Of a stretch of 64,000 nucleotides of DNA, positions 9,369-20,599 are shown one piece after another. Each line of letters starts with the position of its first letter. Positions within the stretch are counted from its first letter, which is position 1. Location of the stretch: assembly GCF_040869045.1 (NCBI RefSeq), contig NC_090324.1, forward strand, positions 189,718,028 through 189,782,027, given 5' to 3'. The notes under the pieces are model-generated. The model searched no databases, was not told the origin of the DNA, and saw only the letters and a list, made by a program, of their open reading frames with translations. A program made the position numbers and the translations under genes. The stretch comes from Eurosta solidaginis. Lineage: Eukaryota; Arthropoda; Insecta; Diptera; Tephritidae.

Positions 9369-11029
9369 TTATGGCTGGGCTAGGCGCGCGGCGCGCACTG
9401 TTTTGGCGTGTGTTTGTGTTACAGGATATGGCTGGTCGACGGTGGTGGTGGTATGTGGTCGTTTTCTGTTCGGTGCATGGCTGCGGCGGATCGTGGCTAA
9501 GAGTTCTGCGCGTTTCCGGGCTGCCATCTCCTCCGTAAACGGCTGCTGTTTGAGCCCAGGTCCCCCTTCTCGCCGTCCTGTATAGCGTAGGACTCTGTCG
9601 ATGCTTTCCAGCACGTATATGCCACAGTCGTTGTCATTGCTCTGCTGCGGCACGGCTAACTGCAACTCCTGGGCCATGAAGTCCGAACTCCCGTATCTCT
9701 GCTGGTACTCCCACCGCAGGAACTTCAGCCACGCCTCAGTCGCGTATGTGACCTCGCCCCTGACCCTGGAATCGGCTATCCATATGTAGCGCTCTTGCCA
9801 GCACTCCACATCAGCCACGTGGTGGGTCATTTCCCGATTCGCTAGCGCCAGTAAGTACCAATGGTTCGATACATTGTGGGGTGTCAGTATGATGCGCTTT
9901 CCAAACAGGTCCGTATTCCTCAGCCATCGGTGTATGCGCCGATGGTTTTCATCCTCGTTATCCTTCTGGGTGAGTTGCTAAATTACGAATGGGCTCTATA
10001 TTGTGTTCCCTGTTGCCCGTACATGATCTCCAGTTCCTTCGCCCACGCGTCGATGGCCGAGTCGGTGAGCCAGCGGCTTCCCTCGAGGGAACGGAGATCG
10101 ATCGCGTAGAGTGCGTTACCTCGTGGTCCCGGTGGGAAACTTATCTCCGGCCCTTCCTTCTCCTGCGCTAATTGCTCATCGTCCGATGATAGCTCGATCG
10201 TGTCGGCCTGTTTTATTGGGAAATGTGGCCGGTTGGCATTGCCCTTGCCAATTGTGGCGGCCTGGTCTACCCGTACCCTTCCCAGGATGTTGGTTGTTGT
10301 CGGTGGTCCGATTGTTGGCATGTCGGCCTCGACCGAGGCAACCTCCCGTACTGCTGCGAGTGTGGCGTTCGCAAACGAAGCAATTGCGCGTCTGGCTATG
10401 GATCCGGCGATAGCTGTGTTCGCCGTGACTATGCGTGCTGTCTGCGCGTACGAGACGGAAGCGCGTGGGGCGTTCGCTACGATGGTGGCTGCGTTTGTTG
10501 CAGCTATACGAACGGCGTATACGGCAGCCTTGGGATCACTGTCGGCGTCCTGAGAGGTTGCGCGTGCTGCGGGGCGCATATCGTCGGCGGTGGCGTTCGG
10601 GGCGTCTGCGTGTGCCTGCATACCGGCGGCGCTGGCGTAGGCAGCGATCGCTGCTCGGTCTTGTTCCGTAGTACGCGTGCCGTTGGCGTCGGTGTTCGCA
10701 GCATTTGGTGGTGTAATGGTGCGTGCGACGTCAACGTACGTATTTGCGCGAGTAGTTGCGCGCATGTTGTTGACGTCGCCGCCCGTAGTTTTCAGTGGTG
10801 TGATGTTGCGTGCGACGTCAGCGTACTAGTTTGCGTGCGTAGGTCCACGCGCGTTGCTGACGTCGGCGCCAGTAGCTCCTTCCAGCAACACGACCCTAGG
10901 GTGTTTTGCTTCCTGCTCCTCGTAGCGCTGGCGCATACGCTTGGCGCTGTTGGATAATTTGGCGTTATAACCCTCCATTGTAGATTGTTGGTTTGTCAAG
11001 AAATTCGTAGCAAAAGAACGTGTTGTCAC
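9369..11029 (-). pseudogene. gypsy-1 ORF3: Ala/Thr-rich protein with Ulp1/SENP-like (C48) cysteine protease domain
   Basis: It lies between pol and the 3' LTR, where env often sits, but shows no signal peptide or membrane segment. An N-terminal basic part (MTTRSFATNFLTNQ...) leads into an Ala/Thr-rich stretch, then a protease domain. GSRWLTDSAIDAW matches the Ulp1 entry motif; SNHWYLLAL holds the catalytic His (codon 9861-9863); WIADSRV the Asp (9771-9773); VPQQSNDNDCGIYVL the Gln and catalytic Cys (9624-9626). Ulp1-family enzymes cleave SUMO-like modifiers; the substrate here is unknown. Breaks are a TAG at 10826-10828 and a frameshift near 9980. The repeated stretch around ANTYVDVART (also near 10815) suggests an internal duplication. 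The catalytic set is complete within one frame from 9975 to 9369. Confidence 0.82.
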
Positions 11030-11119
11030 CTCTGTGGTTTGCGATAGAATGACCGGTGCTTGCTTATCCTCCCACCCTTGACATTAATTAATATATGTTT
11101 GTTTTCCCCTGAATTTATT

Positions 11120-14100
11120 TTAATTTCGATTGTGTTTATTATTTCCTGGTTTCGTGGTCTCTCCGGTCTCCGATGAATAGTATGCCTTTAGTTCGGCAAT
11201 GCTTGCCGTCTTCTGCTTCCCGCTATCGATTTTCCTTAGTTTGACAATTACTGGGGAGACCTACCCCAGGATTTGGTAAGGGCCATCATACTTGGGTGCC
11301 AATTTCGCTGCAAATCTCTCCGCAGCCTTTGACAAGTGGTGCTCCTTGGCAAGGACCAACTCGCCGACTACGGGGGTCCATTTTCTCCGCCGTAGGTTGT
11401 AATGACGTGCTTGATCTACTGCTGCCCGCTCCATATTCTGCCTCACTATTCTGAAGGCCTCCTGCATTCTGTTGGACTTCTCCTCGGCCGTAGCGAGAGC
11501 TGGACCCGTCCCAACGTTGACTTCACCGAATAGGGGTCCTGGCAGTCGTGGCTCTCGTCCTTGCACGAGGAAAGTTGGGCTGTAGCCTGTAGAAGCGTTG
11601 CCACTACTATTTATCGCTAGCCCAATTTCCGGGAGGAGGTCGTCCCATCGCTTATGTTTTGAGTTGGTGAGCTGCGCTATGATCCGTTTGATGGTACTGT
11701 TTGCTCGTTCTGTTGGGTTTTCTTGGGGAGTATAGGGTGCGGTGTATTGTTGTCGTACGCCAACTTCCTTAAGGTAGCGCTGCCAGAGCGTGCTACAGAA
11801 CTGTGCGCCGTTGTCGGATATGAGTACTTTGAGGACGCCAAACCTTGCGAATATCCGTTCCCTGAAAGCTCGGCGAAGGCCGTCTGCGGTAGCACGCCTC
11901 ATGGGGATCAATTCCACCCACTTGCTGAATCGGTCGAAAAGTACCAGTAACATGGTGTTTCCGTGTGTAGACCGTGGTAGGGGTCCAACGAAGTCGACGC
12001 AGACCGTGGCAAATGGGCTACCTGTGAGAGCATCTTTCCGGCTGGCTTTTGTTGTGTTTCCTTGTATTTCTGGCAGGATTCGCATTGACGTACATACCGG
12101 CTGATGTCACGGAACATACCGGGCCAATAATATCGGTTGGCGACTCGTGCTACTGTCCGGCGGATACCCATGTGTCCCGCGCTTTGTATGTCATGATTTT
12201 CCTGTAACACTCGCTGTCTGAGTGGTGTGGGCACACACAATTTCCATGGTACCGCCTCTTCGTCGTGTGACCGGCAGGGAATATGGCGGTATAAGTGTCC
12301 ATCCTGTATCGTATAGTCGGCGTATTTCTCCGGGTTGGTGCGTACATCGCTGACCCGCTTGTGCCACCACTTGCATTGTGGTTGGTTCGTCGTGGCAAAT
12401 CGTAATGCTTCCAGCGGCTGTCGAGATAGAGCGTCCGCCACCAGGTTGAGATTCCCTTACGATACTCAATGTCGAAGGTGTGCTGCTGTAGTTCTAAGGC
12501 CCATCGCGCTATGCGGCCAGAAGGGCTCTCAATGGAATTTAGTCACCTTAGTGACATGTGGTCGGTTATTACTTTAAATTTGTAGCCTTCCAGGTATGGC
12601 CTCATCTTACGGATTCCCCAAACGATGGCCAGACACTCCTTTTCGGTGGGTGAATAGTTGGCCTCTGCCTGGTTGAGCTTCCGGCTGGCGTAAGCGATCA
12701 CTCGCTCGCCCTCTTCTAACTCCTGTGACAGCACTGCCCCCAGGCCGTAGTTACTCGCGTCCGTCTGCAGGGTGAACGTTTTCGTGAAATCCGGCCATGC
12801 AAGTATGGGTGCTTCAGTGAGTTTCCGTTCGATGATGTGGAAGGCTTCTTGCTGCTCGGTTCCCCATCTCCAATGCTTGCCTTTCTTTAACAGGGCGGTG
12901 AGCCGCTGGCTTATAGTGGCGAAATCGGGCACGAAACGGCGGTACCACGAGGCTATTCCTAGGTATTGGCGTACTTCTTTCGCGCTGGTCGGTGGCTTCA
13001 GTTCATGAATAGCGGCAACTTTTTCTGGGTCCGTGTGGATCCCTTTATCGCTGACCACGTGGCCCAGGTACTTGAGTTCTTTCCTAAAGAAATCACACTT
13101 CTCTGGGTTGATCCTGAGGTTGGCGCGCTGTAGTCGTAACATCACCTCTCTTAAATTTCGGATGTGTTCCTCTAAAGTTGTGCCTATGACGATAATATCA
13201 TCCAGGTACGCAAAAGCATGGGGCTCCATTTCTGACCCAATGACCTGGTCGAGCGCCCTCTGGAACATTGCGGGTGCCGAGTGCAAACCAAAGGGCATGA
13301 CACGTCACTGGAACAGCCCGGGTCCGGGTACCGTGAAAGCCGTGTAGGGGCGACTGTTTGATTCCAGCGGTATTTGCCCGTAGCCGTTCTTCAGGTCGAG
13401 GCTACTTATATATTTCGCTTGTCGTAGTTTGTCCAAGATGTGCTGTATCCTTGGCAGCGGGTATGCGTCGGGAACTGACTTGGCATTGAGCTGCCGGTAG
13501 TCCACGCAAAGCCTCCACTTACCGTTCCTTTTCTTAGCTAACACGATCGGGGCGCTACGTGGGCTGCAGGATGGCTCGATGCATCCCTTCGCGAGAAGCT
13601 CGTCGATCTCGTTGTTAATTATGCTCTGCATCGCTGGATTGCGCGGGAAATACCGTTGCTTGATGGGACGGTCGTCAGTCAGGATGATCTTGTGTTCGGC
13701 TACCGTCGTCACTCCGCTCATGCCCTCGAACTTTTTGAGTTCTACTGCCAGAAATTCTCGTATGCGATCCGCCTCGCCTTCTATACCACTATGTTCATTG
13801 ATGGGTGTGTCGCCGTTAATTCCGTTCCTGACGTCGTACTTGCCGTTCCTCGCACTCGGTGGTGTTATACTCTGAATGGTCTCCGCCGTGGCTCCAGGAG
13901 GCGGTGTGTGCTGAGCAAGGGGTCTGGTTAGCACGAGGTGTCCTCCTCCACATGATATGGCTGCTCCTAGGCTCCCCAAAGTATCTAGGCCAAGTATAAT
14001 GTCGTCGATTGCCCCGGGCATCACATGTAGGACTGTGTGCAATGACGAATCTCCGAGGCGTACCTCTGTCCTTACGGCATCGAAAATCGTAGTGCTGACT

Positions 14101-14372
14101 CCGTTGGCCATTGTTATTTCGATGGCCACTCTTACCCTCTCCCCGCTTCCAGAATTCACCGCGTGATTCGCGAGGGTGGCTGAAACGAAGCTCCTTGAGG
14201 CCCCTGTACCGATAACGGCCTCCGATGATACTGCTCCAATCTGAGCTGGGGCATATAGGCGACCGTGTTCCTGGTACATGACTACCGCTGATTCGGCGCT
14301 GGGTTCAGTGGGCTCACCGCGCCTTGTCCTTGGTGAAGCCCTCCGTCGTTTCCCTGACGTCGACGGCAGCAT
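11120..14372 (-). pseudogene. gypsy-1 pol: protease, RT, RNase H, integrase
   Basis: Pol lies in the -1 frame relative to gag and overlaps its end (14372-14282), consistent with -1 frameshifting. The retropepsin region has VIGTGAS where the catalytic motif normally has Asp, and ILGLDTLG downstream. RT motifs include KWRLCVDYRQLN, SLDLKNGYGQIPL and AYLDDIIVIG. RNase H follows with LQTDASNYGLGAVLS. Integrase has an HHCC-type finger (HMGIRRT...CESCQKY) and a DDE core with VDFVGPL, SDNGAQF and ENPTERAN. Disruptions: TGA near 13304 and near 12551 (both at positions usually Trp or another aromatic), frameshifts near 12454 and 12030, and TAG at 11261-11263. The C-terminus then runs to about 11120. 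Confidence 0.88.
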
Positions 14373-15514
14373 TCAATCGTGCGTATATCGTTTCGACCGC
14401 ACTCCCAACAAAAACTTTTCCAAGGGTTACGACATCTCCTTGCATAGTGTCCTTCTTGGCCACACCTTCTACATACCCTGCTCGGATCGAAAACCCGAGT
14501 TTCTGGTGGTGAGTGGCGCTGTACCCTCGGTGGCTGCTGGTGGGATGATCGTTCCGACTGCGGTGATGAAGCTGTAGTTTTGTCACCAACGACGTGTCTC
14601 GCTATTTCGCGACGTGATCCATCTGATGTCCGTCGGTAACCTTCGTGGATACCTTCATATTCCTCGGCGAGAGAGATGAGTTCCCCTAGGGTGTTGTAAT
14701 CTCTTCGGCGAATGTAGAGTAAATAATCGGGGTGGCTATTGCGGAAAATTCTTTCCAGGCGTTGCTCGTTGCTGTATCCGGCGTGTCTCATCAAGCTTTG
14801 TATCCCTAGGACATAATCTTTATATCTTTCGCGGGCGTGCTGCCTTCGTTGCCGTATTTCGTCCTCGAGACGCGCGAAGTACCTGGCTGGTAGAAAGAAG
14901 CTTAAAAAGTCGCGCTTGAAGGTCGTCCAGTTGCTCCAGTGTACGTTGTTATTGCGGTACCATTGAAGAGCGGTGCCACCTAGCAATTCGGGCATCGTTT
15001 TTGGGAGCAAGTCTACGTTTAGCGTATAGCCATCGGCTAGTTCTTCCAGCCGTTCGACGAAAGCTAGAGGGTCCCGTCCACCTTCATATTTAACTGACCA
15101 CTTTCTTACCTGGTCGATGATGGGTGCCTGAGATGCACCGTTGGGTGGTACCGCTACTGCGGATGATGCGCACTGTTGTGGGGGTACTGTGTTCCTGGGA
15201 GGGAACGCAAACTGGTTGTGCTCAGCTGGTCTATCGGCGATATTCATGGCTCCGCCTCCGTTCGGCGGGATCGGTGTCTTAGACTCATTTTCCTCACTCG
15301 TGTTTGCTGTATTTTCCTTCCTATACGTGGCTTTTAAGGATAAAAATTTTGTGTGTATTTCCGAGTCAACATTTGCTTTTGAAGCCATGGCTGCTATGCG
15401 CTTTCTGATTTCTCGGGTGGTGCCTGTCTGCTCAATGCCCAGCTCCTGTGTAATGGATATCAGCTGCTCCTTTGAAATATTTTCTAGCCACGTGGTGTCA
15501 ATCTGGTCGGCCAT
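14282..15514 (-). CDS. gypsy-1 gag polyprotein
   Basis: This 410-residue frame is intact, starts MADQIDTTWLENIS about 75 bp inside the 5' LTR and primer site, and ends in the pol overlap. Residues about 5-45 resemble a SAP-like DNA-binding helix pair (ISKEQLISITQELGIE). The central part is Retrotrans_gag-like (LPKTMPELLGGTALQWYRNN...FFLPARYF). A CCHC knuckle CRRCGQEGHYARRC is near residue 345. A second, degenerate Cys cluster (FCWECGRNDIRTIECC) lacks the His. Gag would form the intracellular particle that packages element RNA. This is the only unbroken gene of the element. Confidence 0.85.
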   Translation of the reverse strand: MADQIDTTWLENISKEQLISITQELGIEQTGTTREIRKRIAAMASKANVDSEIHTKFLSLKATYRKENTANTSEENESKTPIPPNGGGAMNIADRPAEHNQFAFPPRNTVPPQQCASSAVAVPPNGASQAPIIDQVRKWSVKYEGGRDPLAFVERLEELADGYTLNVDLLPKTMPELLGGTALQWYRNNNVHWSNWTTFKRDFLSFFLPARYFARLEDEIRQRRQHARERYKDYVLGIQSLMRHAGYSNEQRLERIFRNSHPDYLLYIRRRDYNTLGELISLAEEYEGIHEGYRRTSDGSRREIARHVVGDKTTASSPQSERSSHQQPPRVQRHSPPETRVFDPSRVCRRCGQEGHYARRCRNPWKSFCWECGRNDIRTIECCRRRQGNDGGLHQGQGAVSPLNPAPNQR

Positions 15515-15570
15515 TTTTCTGTTAGGTTTCTAGTCAGGAATGTTCCTTCTGACGTTGTACGATTTGCAGG

Positions 15571-15588
15571 TTGCCTGCTCGGGCGCCA
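15571..15588 (-). other. gypsy-1 primer-binding site, tRNA-Lys-like
   Basis: On the sense strand, two bases after the 5' LTR, TGGCGCCCGAGCAGG matches the well-known Lys-type primer site with one mismatch over 15 positions. This orients the element on the minus strand. Confidence 0.75.
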
Positions 15589-15590
15589 AT

Positions 15591-17047
15591 TGTAACGAAG
15601 CTTTTCCTTGCCCTGGTGCTTCTTCAGTAGCTACTGGAGTATACTCGCCGTGTCCAAGGTTCGTTTACAATGAATTTGTATTTCGGGGCGCCTTGCAAAT
15701 CGTTTTCATATAAATTCACTTTATTGGTAAATTCCCTAAACTATAATACAAAATGTATAAAATGTGTATCTATAATTCACTTAATTTCATTGCTTGCTTT
15801 ATAATTCGTGATGGGCTAGCGGTCCCTCATGTCCCGTTAGGAAGGTTCTGTTAGGGCGCCGTACTGGTCGCTGTCTAGGTATGTGTGAATGTATCTCGGT
15901 GACGCCTTGCGCCGGCGTGTTCCTATTATGGTTAGTGGCAGTGCTAAGCCTGCTGCGGCCAGCTTTGTATGCCTGCGTATCTCTGCTGCGGCCAACGTCG
16001 TATGTACGCGTAGTTCTGCTGCTGCCAACGTCGTGCGTATTCGTGGCTCTGCCAGCGTCGTATTTATGGGTGGCTCTGCTGCCAACGTCGTGTGTATGCG
16101 TGACTCTGCTGTGGCCAACGTCGTATATTTGCGTAGCTCTGCTGCGGCCAACGTCATATGTAAGCGTGACCCTGCTGTGGCCAAGGTTGTATGCGTAACT
16201 CTGCTGGCGTCGTGTGTATGCGTGACTCTGCCGCCGAGGCTTATGGCGATGGGGCGCGGGCTCGTGACGTTGTGGGCCTTCGCTTAGCGGGGAGCGAGCG
16301 TAGTTTAAGGCGTTGTAGAGCGGTCAAAACCAGCTTACCCACAATCCTCAACCCACGGCTCTCTCCTATGACGGGAATGGTCTTGCGATGGTCAAAACCG
16401 ATACGCCTTTCAGATGCCCTTCAATTGCTGCTCAGGTGACAGTCGCAACTTTGCACCCCGTTAGGTGAGATCCGTTAGCCTCGGTACAGTCACGTTGTTG
16501 CGTTTCACCTCGACTCACTCCTACTGCGGTTGCCGACGTACTTCTGCCGCGGACGACGTTTGGCTGAGCGCGGGATCACGGTGCTGTGGAGGGCGTTTGC
16601 TTGCGAGGGAGCAAGCGTGATTTATAGCGTTGTAGAGCGGTCAAAACCTGCTTACCCACAATCTTCAGTCCACGACTTTATTCTATGAAACGCACTGGCT
16701 TGCAATGGTCAAAACCGATATGCCTTCCAGAGCGCTCCAATAGTAGCTCCGGTCGCAACCACAACCGCGTGCTGCCCTTTTTATAGCCAATGCTCTTGAT
16801 GTTGCTAGCATAGTTCGTTGCGTTGCCATGGTTACGGTGTTGCTGTGGCGTATTGCGGCAACTTGTTGCGCTAGTGATGTTTCTGACACTTGTTTGTGTT
16901 CCGTGTTGTGTTGGCAATGTTGCTAATCGTGTTTTTATGATGTTTCAGAGACTTGTTTGTGTCTCGTGTTGTCTGTAGTACTGCTCCTGTGTTTTGGGAT
17001 GGTGGTTTTGTGTGGGCCAAATTAATGGATTATATTTGGTCCTTACA
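15591..17047 (-). repeat. gypsy-1 5' LTR (right), 1,457 bp
   Basis: It starts TGTAACGAAG and ends CCTTACA in plus orientation. Within it the segment GCGGTCAAAACC...CCGATA occurs twice (about 16320-16402 and 16637-16720) but only once in the left LTR; the difference is the 356 bp at 16231-16586. In an active element it would carry the promoter and RNA-processing signals. Confidence 0.9.
15939..16230. repeat. Minisatellite inside gypsy-1 LTR (right)
   Basis: Counterpart of 8300-8590: the same order of about 33-bp variant units, with only a few substitutions between the two LTRs, as expected if both were copied from one template at insertion. Confidence 0.8.
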
Positions 17048-17051
17048 AGGT
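17048..17051. repeat. Target-site duplication AGGT, right copy (gypsy-1)
   Basis: Repeats 7948-7951. LINE-A ORF1 sequence resumes directly after it. Confidence 0.85.
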
Positions 17052-18227
17052 TGGAAGGGGCTTACTTGGTTGTTCCCGCATAAATTGCAGTAAACAAGTC
17101 GCGGAATATTGGCCAGGATAGATAATCGCCCTTGAACACTTCGGTGTCGCATGGGGGCAGACGAACATGACGATCACGTTCACGTATAGGCGAGGCTTCC
17201 ACAGTCTTTCCAGGTAAATATGAGATTGTTTAAGTAGAATTTCTGGGTGTCCTGGCCGTTACTTATTGTCCAAGTGGCAACACTCGGAGAGCCATAATTT
17301 GGACCTGGATACTTTCGGTCGCTAGTCAGGTCGAGGCGCTGTGACGGTGCTTAATACGGCATCCGTTTCTATGAACCTGAGCGACTCTAGATTTCCCGAC
17401 CAAGGACTGTCATTTCAGTGTAACCCCATTTAATTTGTTGTGTCCCTCCCACAAATTGTTATTCTCGGAGCAGCTTCTTGCAGCTGCACTGCTCTATACC
17501 CTGATGCTCCGGGAAGGTATTGAACCCCATACACTTGTCAGTGCGTCACGTGTAAAAGATGGTTGCACCGACGTTCGTCGTCCCTGGAATTTCTACAAAG
17601 CTTGTGGGGCTCCATCCTCTTCGTGTCGAAGAACGTACCGCGGTTCACTCTTAAGCATACCTAATGGGTGCTTTTAATATTAACATTAAAAAAGATAAAG
17701 ATTCATGTTATTTCAGTTCAGTGGTAGGCCCTTTAAAAATAAATTAGAATAAAAATCAATCTGGACGGGAAGTGGTGTTTGGATTTACTTTCAAAAACAC
17801 CGAAAACTATTTTGAGGAACCTTTGTAATTCTTTTCTAGCTTGGGTATTCTCAGATCTAGCCAGTTAAATGAACAATCAATTGAAGTAAATCGCCAGGAT
17901 ATAAAATTTAAATACTTTCGCATAGCAGACGAAAATGAATCTATTTCTTTAAAGCATTTCCAATAATTTATTTCAATTTTCTTATTTATATAAAGCAACA
18001 CAACTAATTTCAAACTATTTTTAATTTACGAGATGGAGAAATGCCTTGAATTATTGTAGAGGGATGCTACCACATCACAAATGAGTCAAGGTAATACCTA
18101 CATATACTCCCATCACATCACAAATTAATAAAGGTGAAACATCCCAGCAAAAAATCGGTAATCGCTACTAAGGTTAATCGCATCTAAGGTAATGTCCTCT
18201 AACGGTAGTTTCACTTCACCAACCCAA

Positions 18228-18533
18228 GCTCGAAGAATAATGTATTCTAGAAGGCATTGATTAAAATGCCTTCAAATGATTTCGCTTCTCCTACCCATAG
18301 CTGGTAATGCTCCAAAGAATCGCCATTCAGCTCGAAGTATAATGTATTCTTGAAGGCATTGATTAAAATGCCTTCAAATGATTTCGTTTCTCCTACCCAT
18401 ACCTGGTAATGCAGCAAAGAATCGCTAATCAGCTCGAAGTATAACATATTCTAGAAGGCATTGATTAAAATGCCTTCGAATGATTTCGCTTCTACTACTC
18501 ATTGCTGGCAATACATAAAAGAAGCAGAGACGT
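18228..18533. repeat. Three 102-bp tandem repeats in LINE-A 5' region
   Basis: Units begin at 18228, 18330 and 18432 (GCTCGAAG...). Each contains the palindrome GAAGGCATT-GATTAA-AATGCCTTC, able to form a nine-bp hairpin. Repeated monomers upstream of ORF1 resemble the promoter repeats of some LINEs, but promoter activity is only inferred. Confidence 0.85.
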
Positions 18534-18690
18534 TGCACGCGCACATATTTACACTACCTTAATTTGTATTCACTTCTGTGATCAATTACGGGTAATGGAA
18601 AAAAGCGCAATAGGTAGATAAATAGAAAAAAATTCCAACTCCCGTTACCTTCTGTGGAAATTTGTGGAAATTTCCATTCGACAACAATCA

Positions 18691-19815
18691 TGCACAACCG
18701 GCACGCTTCACTAACTTGCGCAGAAAACTGATTTGTGATGCCCGTAACTTGGGCAGACAGCCTTTTAGGCGGCAAATTAATACGGCGCTTGAGCCTTTCG
18801 GTTATAAAGATGCATTTGGACCCATAATCAATTAAGGCGCGCGCAGAAAAACTTTTATTATTAAAATATATATTAACGGGTGCTGTGTCTAGTAAAACCC
18901 CCTTACTGGTATTTGAGAAACATGACGTAACATTATTGGAAATGTTTGCCTGCCTCTGCTGGGCCTGGGCCGAAGTGCTAGCAATATTATCATTGTGGTG
19001 TGACGTTGAATTCCTACTCGCAGATCTTCGTGCAACAGTCTGAATATGTAGGAGCGTGTGATGGCGTAGGTGGCAAGTGCTGCAGTTATATATGCTGGTG
19101 CACCTAGATACAATATGTCCTGAGGATAAACAGTTGACACAACTATTAGAAGTTTTAATGAAGTTTAATCTTTCAAGGGGCGTTTGGTTACGGAACCTCT
19201 GACAATATATAAGTTTGTTCTGATTTGAACTGCACATGTTGCACAAAACCTTGGCTACGCTTGTTTGAAAGGCGCCAAGCTTTCTGGGCAGAGAATCGGT
19301 AGAAGGTATACCATTATTCTGCTTCGGGGCTGTGGCATTGTTGATACCTATTATGCCCAAAACAGTTTCCATTGTCTGGAATCGATTGGATACAAACTTG
19401 TCCATGTCTTCCCAATTAGAAATTTCAGCTTTGTTCTCGACTGTCTGTTCCCAGAGCACCAAAGAGCTTTCTGGCAGCTTAGTCGAGCAAAGTAAGTTAG
19501 AATCGCATCCCAGTTTGTCGATCTTATGTGTTTTTAGTGACGCTATACATTTATTAATCTCGCGTTGCAGCTTTTTAATTGAAGTACCACATTCATGTGT
19601 GATTGACTCTAAATTGAATAAAATCTTTAACTGAGTATTGATCAGGATACGTTTGTTTTCGTACCTGTCAGTCAAATTTTTCCAGGCAGTTTCGAAGCCG
19701 TCATTTGTTACTTCTCATTTTTGGACAATTTCCTTCGCTTCCCCCTGTGTCTTTTCGTTTAGGTAATATAAACGCTCAACATTAGTAAGAACACTATTAT
19801 TAATATAAATTGCAG
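18691..19815 (-). pseudogene. BEL/Pao gag-protease fragment (BEL-B)
   Basis: The minus strand encodes a DUF1759-type Gag (LTDRYENKRILINTQLK and LPESSLVLWEQ), the zinc knuckle CVNCLSSGHIVSRC, a second HHTLLH cluster and then an aspartic protease region (ARALIDYGSKCIFI, then RRINLPPKRL). The protease active site reads DYGS where DSGS-type motifs are usual. A TGA near 19715 is shared with BEL-A. Two small deletions (5 and 1 nt, around 19510) shift and restore the frame. RT and integrase are absent: the fragment ends at LINE-A's 5' end and, upstream, at LINE-B's 3' end. Confidence 0.82.
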
Positions 19816-19923
19816 TAAGGTTAGGTTAGGTTGAACTGGCCGGTCCATGAGGACCTCACATAGACTGATTGAGTCCGTAGTGTTACCAGAAGTTTGTTTT
19901 AACGACCAAACTGAAAAACCCTA

Positions 19924-20590
19924 TCAAAAACCAGGACCTATGTTATAAAATAACTCTGTCCTCTGGGCAAATACTAGAAGTTTCCTAGGGCTTAAACCAC
20001 TTGCTGCTTCTAGATCTGACAGCTGTATCACTCCTATTAGCTGGAGACTTAGCCTGGCAAGTGTAGGGCACGAGCACAGAACGTGCTCGATCGCTTCCTC
20101 CTCCAACCCGGACTTCCTACATCTGCTCTCACTGACCAAGCCTAATTTAAATGCATGTGACGCCAGAAGGCAATGTCCAGTCAGAATACCCGTCATGAGT
20201 CTACAGTCCTCTCTTTTTAATGATAGAAGCAACTGTGTTAGTCTAAGGTTTTAAGACCTACACATAATCTTCGACACTTTACAGCCCCACGCTTGAACCC
20301 ACGGCTTTCCCGCTTGGTCGATCGTGCGCACCTCTCGCATTCGCTTAATCTCGCCCAATCCAATTGGGACGTCTACGGAGCAAGCTTCAAGAGATGCGCC
20401 CTTCTTAGCTAGTTCGTCCGCTTTTTCATTCCCATCTATTCCCATATGCCCTGGGACCCAATATAGATGTATGCTTCACCCTGTCCCGATTCTTTCCAGG
20501 GACTGCTTACACTCTAACATGCATTTAGATGCTGTGCTATGCGAGATTATTGCCTTAATCCCTGCTTGACTGTCAATATAAAAGTTAACA
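19924..20590 (-). pseudogene. LINE-B ORF2 RNase H and C-terminal Cys/His region
   Basis: On the minus strand the RNase H C-terminus GIDGNEKADELAKKGA (20445-20398) is followed by SVDVPIGLGEIKRM. After a stop near 20251 comes the tail LKREDCRLMTGILTGHC...EEAIEHVLCSCPTL, ending in YNIGPGF at 19924. The tail is one open frame here, unlike LINE-A. The Cys cluster reads CRKSG, so one of the paired cysteines expected in CxxC is Ser. This region shows the site that in LINE-A is occupied by the Penelope pair. Confidence 0.75.
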
Positions 20591-20599
20591 CGGTTGCAG

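Larger units (their letters stand above)
7952..17047 (-). mobile_element. Ty3/gypsy LTR retrotransposon with Ulp1-like ORF3 (gypsy-1)
   Basis: A 9,096-bp element sits on the minus strand, inserted into ORF1 of LINE-A. Its parts in sense order are the 5' LTR (15591-17047), a Lys-type primer site, gag, pol (protease, RT, RNase H, integrase), a third ORF with a C48-type protease, a poly-G polypurine tract and the 3' LTR (7952-9076). LTRs begin TGT and end ACA. Long LTRs and a Lys primer site recall Osvaldo/Ulysses-type elements, though that is a resemblance only. The ORFs carry several stops and frameshifts, so this copy is defective although its ends are intact. Confidence 0.92.
17048..18690 (-). 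mobile_element. LINE-A, 5' part (ORF1 N-terminus and 5' region)
   Basis: This matches 24025-25655 of LINE-B nearly base for base and continues LINE-A upstream of the gypsy insertion. Positions 17048-17200 encode the ORF1 N-terminal part (RAIIYPGQ-like residues on the minus strand); one extra G near 17154 relative to LINE-B shifts the frame. The rest is an untranslated 5' region with no long ORF, including three 102-bp tandem repeats. The 5' limit is placed where homology to LINE-B stops, at the motif CAACAATCATG. Confidence 0.8.

Noticed and set aside
10223..10957. A 244-codon plus-strand frame opposite ORF3
   Set aside because: It is the antisense of the Ala/Thr-rich ORF3 part; composition is Cys/Gly/Val-rich with no domain, while the minus strand carries a recognisable protease domain.
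9369..11029. ORF3 as an envelope gene
   Set aside because: Position suggested env, but there is no signal peptide, furin-like site or membrane anchor, and the C-terminal domain matches a C48 protease.
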